Source: Chlorokybus atmophyticus
Lineage: Eukaryota > Streptophyta > Chlorokybophyceae > Chlorokybales > Chlorokybaceae
Direction of reading: 5' to 3'
NCBI GenBank assembly: GCA_009103225.1
Contig: RHPI01000984.1
Coordinates: 5,572-69,571, forward strand
DNA length: 64,000 bases
Under the pieces are notes generated by a model, which was given only the letters and a program-made list of their open reading frames with translations, was not told where the DNA came from and did no database searches. Position numbers and translations under genes: made by a program. Shown piece after piece: positions 56,001 to 64,000 of this stretch (within the stretch, counting starts at the first letter, position 1; each line of letters opens with the position of its first letter).

Positions 56001-56394
56001 TGGAATGGCTGCAGATATCCACAAGGATTTTCAACCAGCACAACGCAGGCAACGCTGCTTGTACCAGTGTTCTTGAAGGTTCGTTTCCTTACACATGAAT
56101 GGTCACAACAGTTGCGCTTGTGTAACGACTATGCGAGCGCCAAGGCAATCGCGCAGACGCCGTTGAATGCTATAGGTGGTACTGCTGCCATCGCATTGCC
56201 TGCAACCCTGTGAGCTTCTCTCTTGGAATGTGCAGGGCGGTAACCGGGAAACCCGCCTCCCTGAATTGCTACAATCGTGGACATATCATCAGATCGACCC
56301 CGATTCTGAGTGTGATCCAGGTTCTGAAGGGTTATTGGATTATTTGAACGATGTGTTGCCCAAGTTGCAAGTTCATCACCCAACCGAGGATTGA
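53092..56394 (+). pseudogene. Two-domain SEFIR/TIR-like membrane protein gene, copy 1 (decayed)
   Basis: Eleven exons fit: 53092-53139, 53320-53379, 53540-53709, 53800-54071, 54586-54722, 54844-54960, 55141-55298, 55415-55585, 55715-55834, 55916-56078 and 56236-56394, about 524 residues. Exons 3 and 4 each encode a hydrophobic segment (SFAVFCTPAIVAAAAVGAV; HPVVVAVAAAVGTVTMV). Domain 2 has KWVFLSYCQRAV, FEVVIDQ, a conserved Trp, VLVVGDPDY, GHGVSVEW, LLVPVFLK and QIDPDSE, the strand-helix order of SEFIR/TIR folds. Domain 1 repeats it: TVYLLHC, LQVLLDW, GGGKFE, LVLIVFK and IDPDSD, with introns at the same places. Defects: TAA 53570, TAA 54696, TGA 54928, TAA 55469, one extra base in exon 10 near 56038, and a phase mismatch at exon 7. 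Three of the stops sit where the sister domain has Gln, Trp or Gln. SEFIR domains signal in animal IL-17 receptors and in bacterial antiphage proteins; function here is inferred. A TIR_2-type assignment is the main alternative. Confidence 0.6.
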
Positions 56395-59129
56395 TTTGGC
56401 TTACTGGTATATTGACACATTTGATTGATACGATGCGCCTTAGTTGTTGGACAATTCAGTAGTCTTAAAGATGTGTATAAGTTATAATTGTGAATTGGTT
56501 TGTAATAGCCCATCTTATAGTGTGCCGTACCCGCTCTCTTGCATGGGTTGTGGCTGCAAGAGTCTTGTAGCCCTAACACACCACAACAACAGCCCTTGAT
56601 GGTGTCAGCGCAGTCGGCCTTAACCCCTAATGCCTCTTGTCGCTCACATGGGACGATGATGTGGTCGCGCATGACCATCATGGTGTGACGGTACAAGCTT
56701 TGTGCTCCGTGCGTGCAAGTGACAGACGTGCGAGCTATGCCGCCCGCACGCTGCCCGACTCGGGCCTCAAGATAATGGATTGGCATGCTGAGACGGCCAT
56801 GAAGCTGCGTATCATATAGAGTGTGCTGCCGGCAGCCCGCAGGTGCAGTGAAGCACACCACTACAAATCGCCCAGTGGCCTTTCAACTATCTAAAATATC
56901 AATATTTACGCTGATACTATCAACATCCAATGTTGATCGTATCAACACGAATGTCGAGAGCACCGCCTTGATGAGCGTCAACATACAATTTGATATTAGC
57001 AATAATCAAGCTGATGTAACAAACAGTTGCATCTCCTAGATCAACGCAAACGTCCAAAATTTACCATGCGCGATCAATGTGAATGTTTTTGTACATGCAT
57101 GTTGACAGTGCAAGAAAGCCATGGATACCATACAGCAATATACATGTTGAAATCATGTTCATGGCATGCTACCGTTTACTTGTCATCTACCCATGTATAA
57201 TGTATTGGACTGTGCTTGTGCTCGGGTGTGGAACTTGACAGCTCCTGACTCAAGTAGGTGCCACCTGCCCCAATGGCAGTTCAGTGCATTGCTGCAAGTG
57301 GGGGCGCAATGCACGAATGTAGGAACTGGGCAGCTACGAGGAGCGCTAACGCATGTACTCAATAGCATCCACCTACAAGTAGAAAGGTGTTCATGCAGCT
57401 GTGAGTACATTCAGTGAAGTGGCATGTTCTGCTACAATTGCAACATACTACGTACACACCTTGGCTGCAAAATTGTCACAGACGCATTGGGCTTGCTGCC
57501 AGGGTCCTAATGTGCCACAAACTTCCTGGTTGTTGCGGTTGTTATCAGTGTTGCCCTGTTGTGTCTTCTTTGCTGTTATCGCAAGCACAGCAGCGCAACA
57601 ACAAGGACCCCCCGAGGACGAGCAAGGTCACCGAGGAGAGTGCTGAGGATGCCGTGCGTTCAGACCAGATACAGACCTGCAAAAGGAGAAGTTCAGCACT
57701 GGACACCATAGTTTTACTGCAGGCAGACACAATGTCTATGCATGATTGTATGGCCATGCACACAGGCGCGTGCGTTCATGCGCGTGTGCAGTGGTACCAG
57801 CAAGTGAAATGGGTGACGAAAATATGTGTGGTTGGTGCAAGCGCATACGTTGCAACCATGCGCATGCGCTAATCACGCAGCAGCAGCAGCAGCAGAAGTG
57901 AGCGGAAGGCAAGAACATGGCTAGGTCTGAAATCAATTACCAGGATCAGATTCTTGAACAGCTGCCATCGTGGCTTGCGCAATAACTGAGTGTCATTCAA
58001 GTCATCTTTGTCAACTGCCTACGAAAGCGGTGGGCAACCGCCTGGGCCAGCTCTAAGGCTGAAGCACACAGTGTGGTGACCCAAAACAACGACATTCAAT
58101 GCAAAATTAGAATACGTAATGTGCAGGTCGCTGGCGCTTGCACAGAATCGCTTATACTGTAGCAACAGTACTACTGAGGGCATGGACTGCTATGCTATAA
58201 AGCCAACATGTTGTTTGAACTCCTCCACCAAGTCCCTTAAAATCCATCGACAAGGGAAGATTTCAACTTCTGTGGTAGTCATCAGCTGCCCACCTAACAC
58301 ACGATTATAAATTGCAAAAGCACATAACGAACGCATGTCATGTGCTGATGCATGTCACACGCAAGTCCCGTGCAAGTGGGATGTCCATTGTTACATGTAG
58401 TTCGTGCCGCTGCTGCAAACGCCTTAGCAATGGTCTCGCAACATCCCACAAACGACCAAGCAGAAGTTTAACATATGCATCATCATTGCTGCACACATGG
58501 CTGTTACGTGTAGCGCTTGTTGGCTCCGCTCTAATCACAAACCACAATCACATTTCATGCAAACTGATTTGTCGCAAGTATTTACAGATGTTGCAAGTAA
58601 CATACATACAGGCGAGTATAGTCACATTGCCAAAACAATCTGACAGCCCCACACACGAGAGCATGGAAAACCACCAAAGCATGCTTGCTTAACCTTAATT
58701 AACACGACCTTGTGCCAAAACTTAATACTGATCTTACTACTTGTAGTAATTCAACAGCACGCACCCTGCAATATGACAACCTGCTATGAGATGAGGTACC
58801 TGGCCAGAGATCGGTGCCCAAGGTTTATGTGTTGGGTTTTTGTTGGGAACTCATGTTTGGGTCCTCTTGGACGTGAGGGAGGTGTGTTCAAGGCGGATCT
58901 ACAGTCAGATACCAAGCTGACAGCATATTTAAGTCATTATGGTATCCCGCGCAGCTGTTTTGGAGTTGTGACTTTTAGAAGCCACAATTTACAGTTGGAG
59001 TGGCGGTTTGGCCGTGGGCGTAAAAAGATGCGCCTTGAAGTGTACTTGAAGAGGATGAGCTTGAATAAGCCTTTCCTAACCGTCTACCGTTACTTATCAG
59101 CGCCATCATGACTGTTACTATGCTGGTGC
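56395..59129. other. No confident gene; possible membrane-protein exons
   Basis: A likely transmembrane segment with a basic stop-transfer end is encoded at about 57526-57594 (FLVVAVVISVALLCLLCCYR), before a GT donor at 57630. A Cys-rich frame precedes it (57190-57410: CHLPQWQFSALLQVGAQC). A small frame from 57917 reads MARSEINYQDQILEQLPSW. I could not join these into a gene. The frame at 58773-59111 (MTTCYEMRYLARDRCPRF) is unassigned. Confidence 0.35.
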
Positions 59130-59510
59130 AGACTGACAGTTAGGTTAGTTGGAGAGTTGGTTGGGCTTGGGCTCAACGGTGGTATATAAGGCTTTGCTAG
59201 CTTGTTTCCTAGTTTGGTTGGATGCAAGTTGGCCTACTGGAGTGCAAGCAACAACTTTGGGAAGAGGTTCTTGGCTGAGCGGATGCTTGCGCACATGCTT
59301 GCATGTATGGTGTGTGCACGTGTTTGCTGCTGTGCGTTGCTGTGCATGAAGGGGTGTGTCACTGTTGCGACTTTGATGCACCGTATGGGCTGCCTTAGCA
59401 TGTACATTGAGTGAGGATTGAGTTTGGACTGCTCTACACGAGTGAACAGTTGATTGCAAGTCAAGTTGTGATCGTCTTGCCTACCTTTTGCAAGGGGACA
59501 CGCTTCTTTC
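59130..59510 (+). promoter_or_regulatory. LTR-like promoter block
   Basis: TGACAGTTAGGTTAGTTGG is followed by TATATAAGG (59182-59190) and a G/T-rich leader, resembling the block at 4740-5290. It ends exactly where the second copy of the segmental duplication starts, so it may be the LTR of a different element at the breakpoint. Confidence 0.35.
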
Positions 59511-59511
59511 A

Positions 59512-59760
59512 GAGGGTTGGGACACCATGCTACTATGCGACAGGTGTGTTGCCGGTTAGCACATGGAGTGCCTTCGTCCACCACTTGAGGAGATCCCTGA
59601 TGGAGCATGGTACTGTCCGGCGTGTACGAGGACTACGCGATGAGCGTGTGAGTCAGCTGCAGGCGCACGAGGGCGTTGGCGCTCAGCTGCAGGGGGTGGT
59701 GACACGCATCTTTCATATGTGTGTCTACCATATGTCGAGAGATAGTGCGTGAGACAGCAT
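59512..59760 (+). pseudogene. PHD-finger remnant of a Ty3/gypsy element, copy 2
   Basis: The frame starts in mid-finger: GWDTMLLCDRCVAG, a TAG where copy 1 has TGG, then HMECLRPPLEEIPDGAWYCP. It keeps a helical stretch lost from copy 1 (RDERVSQLQAHEGVGAQLQG, in a shifted frame). The N-terminal Cys pair is absent because homology begins after it. Confidence 0.6.
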
Positions 59761-59771
59761 GACATGGTCTC

Positions 59772-60610
59772 ATGGTGTACAATAGCATGCGGACATGCAT
59801 GACAACTTGTAGGTGGTTTACGACGAGTTCATGCCATGATGAGGGAAGGCACGACAGTGCAAACCAGGTGTTGGAAGACGTGTTGCGACACTACACTTCA
59901 CCCAGGTTTAATGACAGGCATTTGCACCTGGCATTAGCTTGGTTTGCGGTGAACAATGCATGGCAAGGATCACTGCATAGCACTCCGTTCTGTTTGAACT
60001 ATGTTAGGCATCATGTGACGCCTATGTCTCTGCAAGTTCAGCCGTTTTGCAAAGTGCCTACAGCTAGAGACTTGACAGAGCAGATACACGGTGCATTGGC
60101 TAGTGCCAAAGTCTGCCTGAGAGCAGCTCAAGATCGGCATAAGATGTATGCTGATCGGCAGCGCAGCCCTGGAGAGGGTTTGAAGGTTGGGGACAAGGTC
60201 TTGTTCAGCACCAGAAACATTGGGCTCAAAACTAGTGGTGTACGTAAGCTCCTGCCCAGGTGGCTTGGGCCGTTCACTGTCTCTGCAGCTGTGGGAACAC
60301 GAGCCTTTAGGCTTGAATTGCCAAAGAGCATGCGTGTCCACAATGTGTTTCATGAGGCGCTGCTCAAACCATACAAGAGTAATGGTAGAATGCAGCCACC
60401 TCCACCTCCTGTTGAGGTGGAGGGCGACCTTGAGTATGAGATCGGAAGCCATTGTTGGCAAGCGGTTCGGGAGATTTATCAAGGGCTTCCAAACAGAGTA
60501 CCTTGTAAAGTGGCTGGGTTATGATGAAGAGCATAACCTCTGAGAGCCAAATTTTAACTTGGAAAACTGTACTGCTAAGTTGGAAGAGTTTAAGAGTGAG
60601 CTCGAATCCA
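59772..60610 (+). pseudogene. Ty3/gypsy integrase C-terminus and chromodomain, copy 2
   Basis: The 250-codon frame to 60524 is more intact than copy 1. It has VLEDVLRHYTSPRFND, LTEQIHGALASAKVCLRAAQ, GLKVGDKVLFSTRNIGLK and MRVHNVFHEALLKPYKSNGR. A chromodomain follows in the next frame (GKRFGRFIKGFQTEYLVKWL, GYDEEHNL), where the conserved Trp of WEP has become TGA (60540). The early part before VLEDV reads in a wrong frame and is not integrase. Confidence 0.75.
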
Positions 60611-60864
60611 CAGGTGCCACTTGAAGGAGCTTGTGCTCTGGAGCTTGTGCTCAGTTGTAATGTGCAACATTTCTTCTGTGACATGCCAACATGCGCGCAC
60701 TGTTACTTAGTATTTTAGTTGGTTGTCACTCCCGTGGCTTGCACATGTTCTACGCGTAGTGTGCGATGATTCAGAAGGGTTGGCCACCCTTGCTGGCAAT
60801 TGTCGTGCGGGGCTTGTGCTCCATCAGTTTGCAACGTGGAAGTTGCAAGGCAAGTGGGGAGGAA

Positions 60865-62414
60865 TGTCACGCCCAAAGGACTGGCTTAAGTCACTCTCAA
60901 TTTCTTACTTATGTGGTAAGTAAGAAGGACTAAATGAGGATCTCGTATAGTCATGGTGAATGTAGCACCTGGCATACGTGCTCATGAAGTCAGTTCTATG
61001 CACTTGGTGTATGAGGACCTAGCTACTACATAAGGCATTGTCTACCAGTAAATACAGGACTGGTCAGTGTCAAACAGAGTCGCTAAGGCACCAAGGGTGT
61101 TGCTTGTGTTGATGTGTCCGAGGGTGGACAGAGTCAGCCTGTGCTGACAGGTCAGCGCATAGGTGGCGAGGTTGTGTTGGCCTCGGATATTCTATGTGTC
61201 TGGTCGGAGAGCAGCGGGTAGTATTAAGGCATGGCTACCATCTTGTGATGGTAAGGGGGAGTTACTGGCCTTGCAAGACTACTCGTTCGTAGGGTGCCTG
61301 GCTGAAGCTTTTGAAGGGTGCTCTCCCATCTACTCCCTTGTGGGTTGTTGCTGGTAGCAAGGTGTGTGGTAAAGTACAGCTGCTTGTGCAGAAGTTTGTG
61401 ACCCTCTCAGCAGGTAAGTTGAGAGGTCAATGTTGTGACACATGTGGACTATGTGGTTCATATGGACTTATCGCTTATCAAGCTGTGTAGTGCTTAGCAG
61501 GTTGAACCACACGGACACGTCCTTGCCTCCTTAGATCGCTCGGACATAGTAGTACACAAGGCATTAATATGTGGTAGCACATAGCTGATTACTGTCTACC
61601 CTGGCCATGTGAGCCTTGTATCATGATGTCACACCACCGTGTAACAATGATTGCCAATCATGGTGACCCTGAGACAGTTGTGAGCTGTTAATCGTGGTTC
61701 ACGTTTGTTTGACGATGTCTGCCATTGCGTGTCCGCTACACACAGTAGTAAGCTGCTAATGGCATATCGTGTCACACAGTGTCCTGTGTGGGACATTCCG
61801 AATAAGCCTAGGTACCCCAATCCTGTGATGGGACAAGTCCAATGTTGGACTTGTTAGCTCAAGAACAGTACCCTGTATATATTGATGTTTCCGCGATAAT
61901 CTCATTGATACTCCCGAGGTGGAGTTTAACGATCCCTATGTAGGGAATTGTCATGTGTATAGGTTAGCGCACAATGACAAGGCCTTGTTGGCCTTAGACA
62001 TTGTGTATCAGGTCGGAGAGCAACAAGTGAAGTATATAAGCTTGTGTAAGCTGACGATTTGCATCATCATGTGAGGTGCCCTACGAGAACTAACTTGTGT
62101 GGGGGGTGCCTGCTTTGGAGCTGTTAGAGGGGCTCTCCCTCACATCCCTTGTGGGGTGTGATGTTGTGTATGTGTGCGCCACCTTAGGTGCATGTGTGTG
62201 TCTGGGATTGGAGCTGAGTGGAGGGGCGTGTGGTCATCCTCTTCCTCCTTGGTGCGGAGCTGCTGGGCTGCTCCCGTGGTGTCTTGCCGTTGTACCAAGT
62301 GGTACTTAGCACACAAGTTGTGTTGCTAGACTTCCTCCTAGCTGGAGTTGTAAGTCCTTTGTTTTGTGCATAAGTGTGCGGTGGCTACTAGCAAGTAAGT
62401 GAGTAGAAATGTCA
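60865..62414 (+). mobile_element. Probable 3' LTR after integrase copy 2
   Basis: Polypurine GTGGGGAGGA is followed by TGTCACGCCC, and the block ends near AAATGTCA. It carries the TATA box TATATAAG (about 62032). It aligns with 50372-52092 except for the missing 165-bp duplication. The end is uncertain for the same reason as in copy 1. Confidence 0.5.
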
Positions 62415-63439
62415 TAATCGCCAGAACGTTCTTTGTTCGTTCTCTATGCATGACGCATATAGGGAATGAGCCTTTTGCAGTCACGCAATATTACGCACAG
62501 TCACGCTGCATTGCGGCGTGACTGTATGCAACACGTGACGCAGCGTGACTAGACGTCACACTATTAGCTAATACACGGTTTCATATATGTGTTGTTTACC
62601 ATAATATATGCCACTGATGATGCAATGCTTCGTGTCAAATGATGCATGTGATTGTGCTAATCAATATACGCCTTTTGATGAATTTTATGTACAATCAATC
62701 AAAGATTTTATTCGAATTTTTGTTCAATATTGTTGATTCGTTCGATGTCACTCATTAATGTCGCTTGCTTTGTGTTGTGTGTGTATGTGCTGTGTTCTGC
62801 AAAAACAAAGCAAGGTTATATGAACCTTAAACTTAATGATAACAATATTGTTCAGGTTCTTGTTCTTTGTTCGTGCGGTCATGCCCGAACCTAGGTTCGG
62901 CCAGCCCTACTGATTAGCACTGATTGATCTACTCATTTATCTGATTGATTAGATATCAACCTGTAGATTACAACAAATCAATACTGTATGAGGGACCGTC
63001 AGCAGGACTTTCTAGCGGCGCGTGTGCTGTGGAGGCACAAAGCCCCGCTCAATCAAGCGGTTCTTCCGGCAACTTTCCGCCACTGTCATCATCATCAGCC
63101 TGAAGCTACTCCGACGTGTTTGCGGAGTGGCATCCACGTGGACATTCAGAGGGGTAGGTTGTTGCCTTGGCGTTGGTGCAGGCGTGAGGCAGCAGGGTGG
63201 CGGCATTGTTGGCGTGGTCTGTTGCTGTGACGTGCGAAAGCTTGGGGAGGAGGTGGCACATACAAAGGAAGCATAAGGGTTAGGGTGAGGGTAATTGCGC
63301 GATCAGGCTGTCAAGGTCTGGCAGCTAACCACGGGTGGCTAGCCAGGTCGACCGCCTTGCGGCTGTTGCTGGCTGGCTTTCCGCCTCTGCCTAAGATATG
63401 GCGTGGGCGTGCTGTCGCTGTTGAGCTTGGCTGTTGTTT
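62415..63439. other. Duplicated spacer upstream of SEFIR-type copy 2
   Basis: Twin of 52093-53091, with scattered substitutions and indels. No gene is supported. The frame at 62988-63230 is open but shares no consistent reading with copy 1. Confidence 0.4.
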
Positions 63440-64000
63440 ATGGCGATGGTGACGGTGGGGGCGACGGCACTGCCGGCTGTGTCGTTGGTAAGGCTCGAGG
63501 TGTCGGCGTTTTCTTGCGGCGAGCGTCAATGGCGGGCCGAATTCTTCGACAAGCACAAAATTGTGCCAGTCTTGCGTGGTTCTGGCTCTTCCTTTTTTGG
63601 AGAGTCGCTGCGGGGAGCTGCCGTCCGGTCCTCCAGCAGGCCGCACCGCACCTTCACCAAGCGCTAGCTTGCTTCTAAAGCAACCGTCCCTGGAGTAAAC
63701 CTATCCGACATTGAGCCAACGGAACAGGTGAGCTCGGTTGAGGTTCTCATTCTGTGGCAGATTCATTTGTGAAACAAGGAGAGCTAGCTAGCTGTACAAC
63801 TATGCCTGGCTGTGTCTGTTGCGCATCCGGCAACAACCGGTTGTGACTCTGCCAATGGACCGTTCGCTCATGGTGTTGCTTTTGCAGAGTATATCCCAGC
63901 AAGACTGCCCTTTGTTCAATGTGCTGCGGGCCATTGCCATACCCTCGTTTGCTGTCTTCTGTACACCAGCGATTGTTGCGGCAGCTGCTGTTGGAGCTGT
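63440..64000 (+). CDS. SEFIR-type gene, copy 2, 5' part only
   Basis: Exons 63440-63487, 63668-63727 and 63888 to the window edge correspond to exons 1-3 of the gene at 53092. Exon 1 gives MAMVTVGATALPAVSL, exon 2 ends SDIEPTEQ and exon 3 begins SISQQDCPLFNVLRAIAIPS. Where copy 1 has TAA (53570) this copy has AAT (Asn), so it is open as far as visible. The TAG before exon 2 is conserved in both copies and fits its use as the AG acceptor. The signalling domains lie outside the window. Confidence 0.5.

Larger units (their letters stand above)
59510..64000. repeat. Segmental duplication, second copy
   Basis: Partner of 49098-53652. The first shared bases lie inside the PHD finger coding sequence. 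About 74 bp just after the finger (59635-59705) are present here but deleted in copy 1. The copy continues beyond the window end, inside exon 3 of the SEFIR-type gene. Confidence 0.92.

Noticed and set aside
58710-59111. Secreted protein with signal peptide
   Set aside because: The hydrophobic start depends on a TTG codon. From the first ATG (58773) no signal remains and no family is recognised.
59772-59875. Start of the 250-codon frame as the true start of an integrase
   Set aside because: The first 30 or so codons are out-of-frame sequence. Integrase homology begins only at VLEDVLRHY.
53092-60600. Alternative genetic code (TAA/TAG read as Gln)
   Set aside because: Several stops align with Gln, as in some ulvophyte algae. 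But the TNL (about 1160 codons) and the hAT transposase use CAA/CAG and contain no internal TAA or TAG, and they end at TAG and TAA. C-to-T decay explains the pattern better.

Overview
The window is nuclear DNA of a eukaryote, most likely a green alga or another early-branching member of the green lineage. The evidence is short GT-AG introns with T/C-rich, CAG-ending acceptors, a plant-type TIR-NB-ARC-LRR gene, Ty3/gypsy chromoviruses, and hAT and tnp2-type DNA transposons. I cannot name the species. Coding density is low. Much of the sequence is transposons in various states of decay, with micro- and minisatellites between them. One 4-base N gap lies at 12627-12630.

Layout. 1-3400: no supported gene, CA/GT-rich repeat. 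3410-5290: a broken minus-strand LRR remnant related to the TNL further right, a Copia-type gag scrap and an LTR-like promoter block. 6231-10939: a six-exon TIR-NB-ARC-LRR gene whose splice phases all agree, the best-supported gene here. 12789-18400: Ty3/gypsy copy A (5' LTR, PBS, decayed gag-pol) and a block packed with GGACC/GGTCC words. 18600-24000: weak minus-strand hypothetical exons, tandem repeats and a broken SET-domain gene. 24386-28162: Ty3/gypsy copy B, with RT, RNase H, integrase, chromodomain, PPT and 3' LTR.

28400-35110: repeat arrays (216 bp and 72 bp units), a G-quadruplex-type run, a 179-aa unknown protein and a many-exon acidic/basic gene ending in an RGG box. 37400-45365: a tnp2-family (CACTA-like) transposase remnant, split inside a reading frame by a 3.84-kb hAT element (41242-45084). 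That element has 16-bp terminal inverted repeats, an 8-bp target duplication and a transposase open except for one base. 45585-45645: an interstitial CCCTAA tract, then AT-rich repeats. 48157-52092 and 59512-62414: Ty3/gypsy integrase pieces, one carrying a PHD finger and two followed by a chromodomain.

The most unusual find is at 53092-56394: an eleven-exon gene with two hydrophobic segments and two tandem SEFIR/TIR-like domains built on the same exon plan. A second copy starts at 63440 and runs off the window. Both lie in a segmental duplication (49098-53652 and 59510-64000). The first copy has four in-frame stops and an indel, so it is probably a decaying paralogue. The second copy is open as far as it can be read. 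With the TNL, the window therefore holds two different TIR-fold, immune-type gene families among transposons.
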